This document shows, one piece after another, positions 26,297 to 34,859 of a stretch of 64,000 bases of DNA. Location of the stretch: contig NZ_QTSU01000002.1 of assembly GCF_003382365.1 (NCBI RefSeq), forward strand, positions 310,001-374,000, given 5' to 3'. How positions within the stretch are numbered: position 1 is the stretch's first letter; each line of letters opens with the position of its first letter. Source of the stretch: Lysobacter silvisoli (GTDB taxonomy: Bacteria; Pseudomonadota; Gammaproteobacteria; Xanthomonadales; Xanthomonadaceae). The notes under the pieces were generated by a model. That model worked only from the letters and a program-made list of their open reading frames with translations, searched no databases and was not told the DNA's origin. A program made the translations under genes and the position numbers.

Positions 26297-26929
26297 TCAG
26301 GCGCGCTTGAACGCCACGCCGGTCTTCTCGCGCAGTTCGTCCTCGCTCACGTCCGGCGCGATTTCCACCAGCACCAGGCCGTCGGCGGTGACGTCCATCA
26401 CCGCCAGCTCGGTGATGATGCGGTTGACCACGCCCAGGCCGGTCAGCGGCAGGGTGCACTCGGGCAGGATTTTGTGCTCGCCGTTCTTGGCGCTGTGCTC
26501 CATCAGCACCACCACGCGCTTGACGCCGGCCACCAGGTCCATGGCGCCGCCCATGCCCTTGACCATCTTGCCGGGCACCATCCAGTTGGCCAGGTCGCCC
26601 TTGTCGGTGACCTGCATGGCGCCCAGGATGGCCAGGTCGATGTGGCCGCCGCGGATCATCGCGAAGCTGTCGTGGCTGCCGAAATAGCTGGCGCCGTCGC
26701 GCGCGGTCACGGTCTGCTTGCCGGCGTTGATGAGGTCGGCGTCGACCTCGTCCTCGGTCGGGAACGGGCCGATGCCGAGCAGGCCGTTCTCGGACTGCAG
26801 CCACACGTCCATGCCCTCGGGGATGAAGTTGGCCACCAGCGTCGGCAGGCCGATGCCGAGGTTGACGTAGGCGCCGTCGGTGAGTTCCTGCGCGGCGCGC
26901 TGCGCCATTTGATCGCGGGTCCAAGCCAT
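26297..26929 (-). CDS. scoB: 3-oxoacid CoA-transferase subunit B
   Basis: Beta subunit of succinyl-CoA:3-ketoacid CoA transferase, 210 residues ([20 protein letters not shown]). The catalytic Glu is in [12 protein letters not shown] at about residue 47, and [19 protein letters not shown] is typical of the family. Together with subunit A, 36 bp upstream, it interconverts acetoacetate and acetoacetyl-CoA during breakdown of ketone bodies, leucine, tyrosine or polyhydroxybutyrate. The fumarylacetoacetate hydrolase at 58759-59745 would release acetoacetate, so the two may work in one route. The product could also be annotated AtoA or LpsJ, which are the same family. Confidence 0.92.
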   Translation of the reverse strand: MAWTRDQMAQRAAQELTDGAYVNLGIGLPTLVANFIPEGMDVWLQSENGLLGIGPFPTEDEVDADLINAGKQTVTARDGASYFGSHDSFAMIRGGHIDLAILGAMQVTDKGDLANWMVPGKMVKGMGGAMDLVAGVKRVVVLMEHSAKNGEHKILPECTLPLTGLGVVNRIITELAVMDVTADGLVLVEIAPDVSEDELREKTGVAFKRA

Positions 26930-26965
26930 GTCGAATTCCTTGGTAAGTGTTCGCGCGTCAGCGCG

Positions 26966-27703
26966 TCAGGCGCGCACGGTGCGCTGTTCGATGCGCTTTT
27001 CGGGCGCGGCATTGAGCACGATGCGGTCGACGTAGATGCCTGGCAGGTGCACGTGGTCGGGATCGATCTGGCCGACTTCGACGATTTGCTCGACCTCGGC
27101 CACGCAGACCTTGCCGGCCATCGCGCAGGCGGGATTGAAGTTGCGCGCGGTCTTGCGGAACACCAGGTTGCCGGCCTTGTCGGCCTTCCAGGCCTTGACC
27201 AGCGACACGTCGGCCTTGAGCGCGGTTTCCATCACGTAGTGGTGGCCGTCGAACTCGCGCGTCTCCTTGCCGTCGGCCACTACGGTGCCGTAGCCGGTGC
27301 GGGTGTAGAACGCCGGGATGCCCGCGCCGCCAGCACGCAGGCGTTCGGCCAGGGTGCCCTGCGGGTTGAATTCCAGTTCGAGTTCGCCGGACAGGAACTG
27401 GCGCTCGAACTCCTTGTTCTCGCCCACGTAGGACGAAATCATCTTCTTGATCTGGCGCGTGGTCAGCAGCAGGCCCAGGCCGAAACCGTCGACGCCGGCG
27501 TTGTTGGAGATCGCGGTCAGGCCCTTGACGCCGCTGTCGCGCAATGCGGCGATCAGCGCCTCGGGGATGCCGCACAGGCCGAAGCCGCCCACGGCCAGGG
27601 TCTGGCCGTCGGCGACCAGGCCGCGCAGGGCCTCGTCGGCATTGGGAAACACCTTGTTCTTCGCGGCGCCGGCGCTGCGCGTCGCGGCAATGGCCTGAGC
27701 CAT
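26966..27703 (-). CDS. scoA: 3-oxoacid CoA-transferase subunit A
   Basis: Alpha subunit of the same CoA transferase, 245 residues from ATG 27703 ([20 protein letters not shown]). Key family segments are [19 protein letters not shown] (the CoA-binding glycine-rich loop), [16 protein letters not shown] and [17 protein letters not shown] further in-frame Met at 27730 gives nine extra residues and has no better context. An AGGAGTTCC Shine-Dalgarno lies just upstream of ATG 27703. It is the first gene of the scoAB operon. Confidence 0.92.
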   Translation of the reverse strand: MAQAIAATRSAGAAKNKVFPNADEALRGLVADGQTLAVGGFGLCGIPEALIAALRDSGVKGLTAISNNAGVDGFGLGLLLTTRQIKKMISSYVGENKEFERQFLSGELELEFNPQGTLAERLRAGGAGIPAFYTRTGYGTVVADGKETREFDGHHYVMETALKADVSLVKAWKADKAGNLVFRKTARNFNPACAMAGKVCVAEVEQIVEVGQIDPDHVHLPGIYVDRIVLNAAPEKRIEQRTVRA

Positions 27704-27807
27704 GGGGGAACTCCTGTCGGGGACCGGCACAGTTTACCGTGCCGGGCGGCAGGGCCCCACCGGCCATTGGTGCAATGGCCCGCTCGTTTCCCGACACGCG
27801 CCGCGGC

Positions 27808-27813
27808 TAGACT
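27808..27813 (+). promoter_or_regulatory. Candidate -10 box for a leaderless ATP-grasp transcript
   Basis: TAGACT ends 6 bases before ATG 27820, and no Shine-Dalgarno is visible. Confidence 0.4.
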
Positions 27814-27819
27814 CGGCGT

Positions 27820-28740
27820 ATGAGCCGACTCGCCCTCGCCACCGCCATCGCCGCCACCGGAACCGACACCGATATGGTGCCGCTGCTCGACGCCTGCGCA
27901 CGCGCCGGGCTGTCGGCGGACGTGCGCGCCTGGGACGACCCCACCGTGGCCTGGTCACGATACGACGCCGTACTGCTGCGTTCGCCCTGGGACTACACCC
28001 AGCGGTTGCCGGAGTTCCTGGACTGGTGCGCGCGCGTGGACGCGCAATCGCGCCTGCTCAATCCACTGGCGGTGGTGCGCTGGAACACCGACAAGCATTA
28101 TCTGGCCGACCTGGCCGCGCGCGGCGTACCGGTGGTGCCCAGCGCCTTCGTCGAACCCGAAGGCGAGGAACCGTTGCCCGCGCTGCAGGCCTTCCTGGCT
28201 ACGCACGCCGACGCCGCCGAATACGTGGTCAAGCCCACCGTCAGCGCCGGCTCGCGCGACACCCAGCGTTATTCGCGCGCGCAGGAATTCGCCGCCGCCA
28301 ACCACATCGCGCGCCTGCTCGACGCCGGTCGCAGCGTGCTGCTGCAGCCGTACCTGGCCTCGGTCGACCGAGATGGCGAAACCGCGCTGCTCTACTTCGA
28401 CGGCGTCTACAGCCATGCCATTCGCAAAGGCGCCCTGCTGCGCCCCGACGACGGCGCCACCGAGGCGCTGTTCGCGCCGGAGCAGATCGTGGCGCGCGAA
28501 CCCGGCGACGACGAACGCACGCTGGCCCAGCGCGTGCTGGAAGCCGCCGCGGCCGCGCTGAACCTGGACGCACCGCTGCCCTATGCGCGCGTCGACCTCA
28601 TCCGCGACAGCGACGGCGCGCCGCGCCTGCTGGAGCTGGAGTTGTGCGAACCCTCGCTGTTCTTCCCGCACGGCGAAGGCAGCGCCGACCGGTTCGTGGC
28701 GGTGCTGCAGCGGGCCATAAAAATCAGCGCCACATCCTAG
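27820..28740 (+). CDS. ATP-grasp domain protein of unknown substrate
   Basis: A 306-residue cytoplasmic protein of ATP-grasp fold, distantly like glutathione synthetase and RimK. The pattern includes an N-terminal pre-ATP-grasp domain (RYDAVLLRSPWDYTQRLPEF), the lysine of the ATP subdomain (AEYVVKPTVSAGSRDTQRY, about residue 135), and metal-binding residues near the end (LPYARVDLIRD ... LLELELCEPSLFF). ATP-grasp enzymes join a carboxylate to an amine or thiol; no substrate can be read here. No partner gene is adjacent. Its TAG stop shares the palindrome CTAG with the stop of the convergent gene that follows. Confidence 0.75.
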   Translation: MSRLALATAIAATGTDTDMVPLLDACARAGLSADVRAWDDPTVAWSRYDAVLLRSPWDYTQRLPEFLDWCARVDAQSRLLNPLAVVRWNTDKHYLADLAARGVPVVPSAFVEPEGEEPLPALQAFLATHADAAEYVVKPTVSAGSRDTQRYSRAQEFAAANHIARLLDAGRSVLLQPYLASVDRDGETALLYFDGVYSHAIRKGALLRPDDGATEALFAPEQIVAREPGDDERTLAQRVLEAAAAALNLDAPLPYARVDLIRDSDGAPRLLELELCEPSLFFPHGEGSADRFVAVLQRAIKISATS

Positions 28741-28940
28741 GAAACCTCCAGGACAGCGCAGCAGGTGTCGTCATCGGTGGCCGTCCAATCTTGCGGATTA
28801 TCGTTGAGCTTTTCAGCCTGCAGCTTGTCGTATGGCCCACGTCGCAGCAACACCTTGAACTCGACCCCAGCGTGCTCAAGAGCATTTTCTTTTGCTCTTA
28901 CTTGTTCCTTTTTTCCAGTGAAAATCATGATCCTGGACAT
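28737..28940 (-). CDS. Small hypothetical protein, 67 residues
   Basis: Unrecognised. MSRIMIFTGKKEQVRAKENA begins the protein; it is mixed alpha/beta and charged, with no signal peptide, and ends TCCAVLEVS. A good Shine-Dalgarno (AGGGGG) precedes ATG 28940. The gene starts 20 bp after the stop of the lipoprotein gene upstream, so the two probably form one operon. Codon use is less G/C-biased than that of neighbouring genes. The stop overlaps that of the convergent ATP-grasp gene by 4 bp. Confidence 0.6.
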   Translation of the reverse strand: MSRIMIFTGKKEQVRAKENALEHAGVEFKVLLRRGPYDKLQAEKLNDNPQDWTATDDDTCCAVLEVS

Positions 28941-28960
28941 TGCTGCCCCCTAGCAAAAGA

Positions 28961-30310
28961 TTATCGAGTCGCTTCTGCGAGACGATTTGCCTCTGATGTG
29001 GTCAATTTCGCCACCACCACCCTCATGTCGGACAAGCTTTTGACAGCTAGGAAATCAAGCCGATCGGTGTGCGCAAGCGGCACCCCGGCCTTTGCCGCCA
29101 GCGCATCCAACCTCACCGCGTCGAGCTTACTACCCTGCCCAAAGTAGGCCCAAAGCATGTCGCTTTGATCAGCTATGCCTTTTTGATAGGCCGATTGAAA
29201 CTTCGACACCAAAGCGTTGTATTCCGCCTCCTCGCTTTCGGCCTTAGCTCTCTGCGTCTGCGCCAGCTGTTTAACCAGGCCCAGGCATGCATCGTAGAAC
29301 TCCTTGTCCCCGTCTCCTATCTTCAGGCCGTTGCGAAGACGAACCACGCAGGTCATCTCGATCTCGTTGAAGTCATCGCTCTGACGCACGATCTCCAGCA
29401 CCGTCTGCGCGATCTCCCTACCCGCCGCCGGCGCGTTGTTATGCGCCGAACTCGCCGCACCCCACGCGGCCACCAAGGCCTCGCCCTGCCGCTGCAACGC
29501 TGTCGCTAACGTTGCCTGATATGCGGCAGCTTCCTTGTGCGCAGCAGCCGCACCATCGGCCGCATCGCATTTGGCCTTCTTTTCCTTGATCTGCGCATCG
29601 GTGACGGCTCCGCTGGCGGCTTTCGGCGCGCTCGCGCATTCGCCTTCGGGCGCCTGATCGAATGCTGCCTTGGCCGCGGCCGCGCTGGCCTTCTTGGCAT
29701 CGGCCTCGCGCTGACGCGCGCCATCGAGCAGCTTGATGGTTTCTTCCGTGGTGCCCGCGTCGGTGGCCTTGGCCAGCGTGGTCAAGGCGGTGGACTGCGC
29801 GCGGGCCACGCCGGTGATCTGTTCGATCGCCAGGATATGCACCATCGCACGCTGATCGCGCGCGGCCTGCACGATGAACTCGTCGGTACTGACCGCACCG
29901 CTGAGATAGCGCTCGCAATTGCGGAACATCGCCTCGCGCAGGATGTTGATCGTCTGAGTGCGCTCGATGGTCGCTGCATTTTCCGACAGGGCGTGTTTGA
30001 TCTCCCCGCTCAGCGCCTGGGCTTTGTCGGCCGAGAACGTGGCTTCGGCCCCCGCCGAAAGGCTGGTAGCCAAGGCCGTGAACACATCCGGCGGTGGCTC
30101 CGAACAAAAGCGGCGATAAGTCTTGCCATCGACGGGCTGACCCATCGCGCTGATTACGTTGCGTTGCTTCGCGTCGATGCTGAGGATGTGCGCCCGATTA
30201 CCCCAAGGCGTCGAGCTGCGATGTATCGACGTCGCGCACCCCAACAGGGCGCAAGGCAGCAGGATCCATAGTAAAGCGCGAATAGCGGCGATATGCCGAC
30301 GGCCGTCCAT
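28961..30310 (-). CDS. Hypothetical lipoprotein, helical, 449 residues
   Basis: Not a family I recognise. It has a lipoprotein signal (ALLWILLPCALLGC, lipobox LLGC) and a mature part that is mostly helical, with Ala/Lys/Glu/Gln-rich stretches (about residues 190-275: EAKKASAAAAKAAFDQAPEG). Six to eight cysteines occur, including FCSEPPPD, NCERYL and TCVVRLRN. No enzymatic motif is visible. SD AGGGGAAGG precedes ATG 30310. It is in an operon with the 67-residue gene at 28737. Its GC content is clearly lower than that of the flanking genes (by eye 55-60%), which suggests recent acquisition. Envelope location is inferred from the lipobox. Confidence 0.7.
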   Translation of the reverse strand: MDGRRHIAAIRALLWILLPCALLGCATSIHRSSTPWGNRAHILSIDAKQRNVISAMGQPVDGKTYRRFCSEPPPDVFTALATSLSAGAEATFSADKAQALSGEIKHALSENAATIERTQTINILREAMFRNCERYLSGAVSTDEFIVQAARDQRAMVHILAIEQITGVARAQSTALTTLAKATDAGTTEETIKLLDGARQREADAKKASAAAAKAAFDQAPEGECASAPKAASGAVTDAQIKEKKAKCDAADGAAAAHKEAAAYQATLATALQRQGEALVAAWGAASSAHNNAPAAGREIAQTVLEIVRQSDDFNEIEMTCVVRLRNGLKIGDGDKEFYDACLGLVKQLAQTQRAKAESEEAEYNALVSKFQSAYQKGIADQSDMLWAYFGQGSKLDAVRLDALAAKAGVPLAHTDRLDFLAVKSLSDMRVVVAKLTTSEANRLAEATR

Positions 30311-30565
30311 AGCCTTCCCCTATGCTGGCAGCGTTGTCGTCCATGACCGACCAGGGATGGGATTCGTCAGTACCGCTCAGATCTGCACGAATTCGCGTTC
30401 GCCCGTATCGGATCCCCCGCGCTTGGATTAACCCAGCGCGGGAGGCTTGACAAGCGATCGGCGATGAACGGTAGGCCGGGCGCGCAAGAAGCGCGCAAGC
30501 CGAACATATGTTTGACGCGAAAACGGTGGCGCACCGGACAAATTCGCCGCGCCACTGAGCTGGGG
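30311..30565. other. 255-bp gap upstream of the lipoprotein operon
   Basis: No gene seen. It contains an imperfect hairpin CGCGCTTGG/CCCAGCGCG (about 30418-30440) without a T-run, and AAGCGCGCAAG direct motifs near 30487. The promoter of the lipoprotein operon and the end of the manC transcript must lie here. Confidence 0.4.
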
Positions 30566-31978
30566 TCAACTGCGCCCGTACACATCCTCGAGCCGGACGA
30601 TATCGTCCTCGCCCAGGTAACCGCCGGACTGCACCTCGATCAGTTCCACCGGCTCGCTGCCGCGGTTGCGCAGGCGGTGCACGCTGCCGCGCGGGATGTA
30701 GGTGCTCTCGTTCTCGCGCAGTTCGAACACGCGTTCGTCGCAGGTGACCTCGGCCACGCCCGAAACCACGATCCAGTGTTCGGCGCGGTGCTCGTGCTTC
30801 TGCAGGCTCAGCGCGGCGCCGGGCTTGACCACGATCTTCTTGACCTGGAAACGCGGACCCACGCCGATGGAGTCGTAGCTGCCCCAGGGGCGGTAGACCT
30901 TGCGGTGGAACAGGTGCTCGGTGCGGCCGGCGGCCTTGAGCTGATCGACGATGATCTTGACGTCCTGCACGCGGTCCTTGCGCGCCACCAGGGTCGCGTC
31001 GGCGGTGTCCACGATCACCAGGTCCTCGACGCCGAGGGTGGCGATCATGCGCCGGTCGGAGGCGCGCACCAGGCTGTCGCGGGTGTCGACCGAGATCACG
31101 TCGCCTTCGTGGCGGTTGCCGTCGGCGTCGCGCTGCGCCACCGACCACAGCGACGACCAGGAACCGATGTCGCTCCAGCCGCAGCTTACCGGCACCACCG
31201 CGGCGCGGTCGGTCTTCTCCATCACCGCGTAGTCGATCGAATCGCTGGGACTGGCGGCGAAGGCATCGGCGTCCAGGCGCAGGAAATCCAGGTCGGCGTG
31301 GGCGGCGTCGAAGGCCGCGCGCGCGGCGGCGTGGATCGCCGGCGCGCGTTGCGCCAGTTCGTCCAGGTAGCTGCGCGCGCGGAACAGGAACATGCCCGAG
31401 TTCCAGGCGTAGGTGCCCTCGTCCAGGTAGCGCTGCGCGGTGGCCAGGTCGGGCTTTTCGACGAAGCGCTCGATGCGGTAGCTGTCCTCGCCCAGCGCCG
31501 CGCCGCGCAGGATGTAGCCGTAGCCGGTTTCGGCGTAGTCGGGGCGGATGCCGAACGCGACCAGCCAGTGCTCGTCGCCGAGCCGGCGCGCGGCGGACAC
31601 GGCTTCGCGGAACGCGGCCTCGTCCTCGATCAGGTGATCGGCCGGCATCACCAGCAGCAGCGCGTCCGGGTCGCCGGCCAGCGCGTGCAGGGCGGCGGCG
31701 GCGATCGCCGGCGCGGTGCTGCGCGCCACCGGTTCCAGCAGGATGCCGCCGCTGCGCACGCCGATGGCCTGCAACTGCTCGCCGACCATGAAGCGGTGAT
31801 CGTCGGCGCAGACCGTGATCGGCGGCTGCGCGTCGGGCAGGGCGTTGGCGCGCAGCACGGTTTCCTGGAACAGCGAGTGGTCCCCGATCAGCGACAGGAA
31901 CTGCTTGGGTTGGTTCTGTCGCGAAAGCGGCCACAATCGGGTACCGCTACCGCCGCTGAGGATGACCGGGTGCAACAT
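30566..31978 (-). CDS. manC: Mannose-1-phosphate guanylyltransferase / mannose-6-phosphate isomerase
   Basis: Bifunctional enzyme (XanB/AlgA type, 470 residues) making GDP-mannose for surface polysaccharides. The nucleotidyltransferase signature GGSGTRLWPLSRQNQPKQFL begins at residue 9, and FVEKPDLATAQRYL and WNSGMFLFRA follow. The C-terminal type II PMI/cupin domain includes YRPWGSYDSIGVGPRFQVK, HEHRAEHWIVVSG and YIPRGSVHRLRN. In Xanthomonas, xanB serves both xanthan and LPS. Its position 2.5 kb from etfB and close to the O-antigen locus suggests that it supplies GDP-mannose (or GDP-fucose/rhamnose precursors) to that locus. No xanA or gmd is in the window. Confidence 0.93.
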   Translation of the reverse strand: MLHPVILSGGSGTRLWPLSRQNQPKQFLSLIGDHSLFQETVLRANALPDAQPPITVCADDHRFMVGEQLQAIGVRSGGILLEPVARSTAPAIAAAALHALAGDPDALLLVMPADHLIEDEAAFREAVSAARRLGDEHWLVAFGIRPDYAETGYGYILRGAALGEDSYRIERFVEKPDLATAQRYLDEGTYAWNSGMFLFRARSYLDELAQRAPAIHAAARAAFDAAHADLDFLRLDADAFAASPSDSIDYAVMEKTDRAAVVPVSCGWSDIGSWSSLWSVAQRDADGNRHEGDVISVDTRDSLVRASDRRMIATLGVEDLVIVDTADATLVARKDRVQDVKIIVDQLKAAGRTEHLFHRKVYRPWGSYDSIGVGPRFQVKKIVVKPGAALSLQKHEHRAEHWIVVSGVAEVTCDERVFELRENESTYIPRGSVHRLRNRGSEPVELIEVQSGGYLGEDDIVRLEDVYGRS

Positions 31979-32112
31979 TTCGACTCCGCATGGGGATTAC
32001 GCCGTGAAGGGTACCGGATCGGGGCCGCGCACCGCCGGCTTCGGGCCAGGCCGGCCGGCGCCACCGCTCAGGCCGCAGTCACCCGGCTTGTGCGCAGGAC
32101 GGCGCGGATCGC

Positions 32113-32904
32113 ATGAGCGACATCGTCGAACTGCAGGGCCCGGATGGCGCCACCGCGCGCGTTTGCGCCCACGGCGGCCAGTTGCTGTCCTGGGTCTGCG
32201 CCGGCCACGAGCGCCTGTACCTGAGCCCGCGCGCCCGCCACGCCTCCGGTCAGGCCATCCGCGGCGGCGTGCCGGTGATCTTTCCCCAATTCGGCGACCG
32301 CGGCCCCGGCCCGCGCCACGGTTTCGCCCGCGTGCGCGCCTGGACCCCGGCCGGCGAGGGCCGCTGGCGCCTGCGCGACGACGACGCCACGCGCGCCCTG
32401 TGGCCGCACGGCTTCGAGCTCGAACTGACGGTGTCGCTGCAGGCGCGCGCCCTGAGCGTCGGCCTGGACGTGGCCAACACCGGCGATGACGCCTTCGCGT
32501 TCACCGCTGCCCTGCACACCTATCTGGCGGTGGATGCGCTGGCAGGCTCCCATCTGCACGGCCTGGGCGGGCGCGCCTATTACGACGCGGCCCGCGGCGG
32601 CACGCGCGCGACCCAAACCGAAGCGGCCCTGGCCTTCGCCGGCGAACTCGACCGCCTCTACCCCGGCGCGGCCGGCGGCCTGGCGCTCGACGACGACGGC
32701 CGCCGCCTGCGCATCGACGCCGAGGGCTTCCCCGACACCGTCGTCTGGAACCCGGGGCCGGCGTTGGCCGTCGAGTTGGCCGACCTGGGGCCCCGCGAGC
32801 ACGAGCGCTTCGTCTGCGTGGAGGCCGCCGCCGCGGCGCAGCCGCTGCGATTGGGCCCCGGCGAGCGCTGGCACGGCCGCCAGACCCTGACCGTACCGGA
32901 TTGA
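32113..32904 (+). CDS. D-hexose-6-phosphate mutarotase / aldose 1-epimerase family
   Basis: A 263-residue beta-sandwich enzyme of the YeaD type, equilibrating alpha and beta forms of hexose 6-phosphates. Family segments are GGVPVIFPQFGDRGPG, RHGFARVRAW (catalytic His) and FTAALHTYLAVDAL (second His), with a Glu near ALAVELADLGPREHERF and the late sequence VCVEAA. It is divergent from manC, with 134 bp between, so it may share control with it. The exact sugar substrate is not determined by sequence. An N-terminal start at ATG 32113 fits family length. Confidence 0.85.
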   Translation: MSDIVELQGPDGATARVCAHGGQLLSWVCAGHERLYLSPRARHASGQAIRGGVPVIFPQFGDRGPGPRHGFARVRAWTPAGEGRWRLRDDDATRALWPHGFELELTVSLQARALSVGLDVANTGDDAFAFTAALHTYLAVDALAGSHLHGLGGRAYYDAARGGTRATQTEAALAFAGELDRLYPGAAGGLALDDDGRRLRIDAEGFPDTVVWNPGPALAVELADLGPREHERFVCVEAAAAAQPLRLGPGERWHGRQTLTVPD

Positions 32905-33013
32905 GCCCTTAGGCACGGATCCAAGCACGTTGCCAGCACACTGACGGCATTTAGCCCGCGCCTGCCTGCCGTCTCCGGTATCGTGCCGGCCTGCGCCGCG
33001 CGACGGTCTCCGC

Positions 33014-33019
33014 TAGAAT
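33014..33019 (+). promoter_or_regulatory. Candidate etfBA -10 box
   Basis: TAGAAT in GCTAGAATTGGCGG, 64 bases before the etfB ATG. The same CTAGAAT-type core occurs in front of CBS (54711-54716, minus) and metB (50684-50689, minus). No good -35 is visible. Confidence 0.35.
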
Positions 33020-33082
33020 TGGCGGTTCTCGGCCCCCGGGCCGCGCACCCCCACTAGGGCATTCCCAAGGAACCCCCGCACG

Positions 33083-33829
33083 ATGAAGATCCTCGTCGGC
33101 TATAAGCGCGTGGTGGACTACAACGTCCGCATTCAGGTCAAGCCGGATGGCTCCGGCGTGGTCACCGATGGCGTCAAGCTGTCGGCCAATCCCTTCGACG
33201 AAATCGCCCTGGAAGAAGCGCTGCGCCTGCGCGACAAGGGCGTGGCCACCGAGGTCGTGGTCGCCACGATCGCCCCGGCCGACGCCCAGGCGCACCTGCG
33301 CAACGGCCTGGCCATGGGCGCCAACCGCGCCATCCACGTGGTCAGCGACCAGCCGATCCAGCCGCTGACCGCCGCGCGCACCCTGCTCAAGCTGATCGAG
33401 AAGGAACAGCCGGACATCGTGATCCTGGGCAAGCAGGCCATCGACGACGACGCCAACCAGACCGGCCAGATGCTGGCCACGCTGTGGGGCCGGCCGCAGG
33501 CCACCTTCGCCTCCAAGCTCGAAGTAGCCGACGGCAAGGCCACCGTGACCCGCGAAGTCGACGCCGGCCTGGAAACGCTGGAAGTCGAGCTGCCGGCCGT
33601 GGTCACCACCGACCTGCGCCTGAACGAACCGCGCTTCATCAAGCTGCCCGACATCATGAAGGCCAAGAGCAAGCCGCTGGAGACCGTGCAGTTCGCCGAC
33701 CTCGGCGTGGATGTCGGCGACACGCTCAAGACCACCCATTACGCCCCGCCGCCGAAGCGCAGCAAGGGCGTGATGGTCAAGGACGCGGCCGAACTGGTCG
33801 CCGCACTCAAGGCTAAGGGGCTGCTGTGA
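33083..33829 (+). CDS. etfB: Electron transfer flavoprotein beta subunit
   Basis: Beta subunit of ETF, 248 residues, binding AMP and carrying electrons from acyl-CoA dehydrogenases. It starts [20 protein letters not shown], and the ETF-beta signature is [26 protein letters not shown] (shown in two pieces: [13 protein letters not shown] and [12 protein letters not shown]). SD AAGGA precedes the ATG. It overlaps etfA at TGATG. Partner of etfA and of the oxidoreductase at 24603. In Xanthomonas the etf genes mark one end of the O-antigen locus. Confidence 0.95.
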   Translation: MKILVGYKRVVDYNVRIQVKPDGSGVVTDGVKLSANPFDEIALEEALRLRDKGVATEVVVATIAPADAQAHLRNGLAMGANRAIHVVSDQPIQPLTAARTLLKLIEKEQPDIVILGKQAIDDDANQTGQMLATLWGRPQATFASKLEVADGKATVTREVDAGLETLEVELPAVVTTDLRLNEPRFIKLPDIMKAKSKPLETVQFADLGVDVGDTLKTTHYAPPPKRSKGVMVKDAAELVAALKAKGLL

Positions 33830-34767
33830 TGAGCAAGGTTCTTATCGTCGCCGAACATCTGGACGGCAAGCTCAACGCGTCCACCGCCAAGTGCGTGTCC
33901 GCCGCGCAGGCGCTCAAGCCCGAGTCCATCGACGTGGTCGTGCTCGCCGCCGACCCGGCCGCCGTGGCCGCCGAGGCCGCGCAGATCGCCGGCGTGGCCA
34001 AGGTGCTGACCGTGGCCAACGCCGCCAACACCAACGCCATCGCCCAGGTGCAGGCGCCTCAGATCGCCGCGCTGGCCGCCGGCTACAGCCACGTGTTCGG
34101 CCCCTCGACCACCTTCGGCAAGGACCTGATGCCCTGCGTGGCCGCGCTGCTGGGCGTGGCCCAGGTCTCGGACGTGATGGCCGTGGAAGGCAGCCACACC
34201 TTCAAGCGCCCGATCTACGCCGGCAACGCCATCGTCACCGTCGAGGCTCCGGCCGATCACGCCGTGGTCGCCACCGTGCGCACCGCGTCCTGGCCGGAAG
34301 CGGGCAAGGGTGGCAGCGCCACGGTCGAAGCCGCCTCGGTCGACGCCGCCCTGCCCAGCCACACCCGCTATATCGGCCTGGCCGCCGGCAAGTCCGACCG
34401 CCCCGACCTGCAGAGCGCCAAGCGCGTGGTCTCCGGCGGCCGCGGCGTGGGCTCGCAGGAGAACTTCAAGATCATCTACGACTTCGCCGACAAGCTCGGC
34501 GCGGCGGTCGGCGCCTCGCGCGCGGCGGTCGACGCCGGCTACGTGCCCAACGAGCTGCAGGTCGGCCAGACCGGCAAGATCATCGCCCCCGAGCTGTACG
34601 TGGCGGTGGGCATCAGCGGCGCGATCCAGCACCTGACCGGCATCAAGGACGCCGGCACCATCGTGGCCATCAACAAGGACGGCGACGCGCCGATCTTCGA
34701 GATCGCCGACATCGGCCTGGTGGGGGATCTGTTCCAGTTGCTGCCGGAGCTGGAAAAGGCGCTGTAA
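33829..34767 (+). CDS. etfA: Electron transfer flavoprotein alpha subunit
   Basis: FAD-binding alpha subunit, 312 residues from ATG 33829. The FAD domain is well conserved near the C-terminus: [20 protein letters not shown], then [40 protein letters not shown] and [24 protein letters not shown] at 33826 is a possible alternative. The etfB stop codon TGA at 33827-33829 overlaps the ATG by one base, so coupling is likely. A terminator follows at once, closing the etfBA operon. Confidence 0.96.
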   Translation: MSKVLIVAEHLDGKLNASTAKCVSAAQALKPESIDVVVLAADPAAVAAEAAQIAGVAKVLTVANAANTNAIAQVQAPQIAALAAGYSHVFGPSTTFGKDLMPCVAALLGVAQVSDVMAVEGSHTFKRPIYAGNAIVTVEAPADHAVVATVRTASWPEAGKGGSATVEAASVDAALPSHTRYIGLAAGKSDRPDLQSAKRVVSGGRGVGSQENFKIIYDFADKLGAAVGASRAAVDAGYVPNELQVGQTGKIIAPELYVAVGISGAIQHLTGIKDAGTIVAINKDGDAPIFEIADIGLVGDLFQLLPELEKAL

Positions 34768-34787
34768 GCCGCAACGCGCACGCCAAG

Positions 34788-34815
34788 AAAAAGGCCGCCC
34801 CAGGGCGGCCTTTTT
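34788..34815 (+). terminator. Bidirectional intrinsic terminator
   Basis: AAAAAGGCCGCC, loop CCAG, GGCGGCCTTTTT between convergent etfA and the metalloprotease gene. Confidence 0.9.
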
Positions 34816-34859
34816 CGTTTCGCGCCGCCGCGGATGCGCGGGCGGCGTGTGGACCGCAC

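Noticed and set aside
28737-30310. Toxin-antitoxin pair in the lower-GC island
   Set aside because: The large gene encodes a lipoprotein with signal peptide and the order and sizes do not fit a classical toxin-antitoxin set; no known toxin motif is seen.
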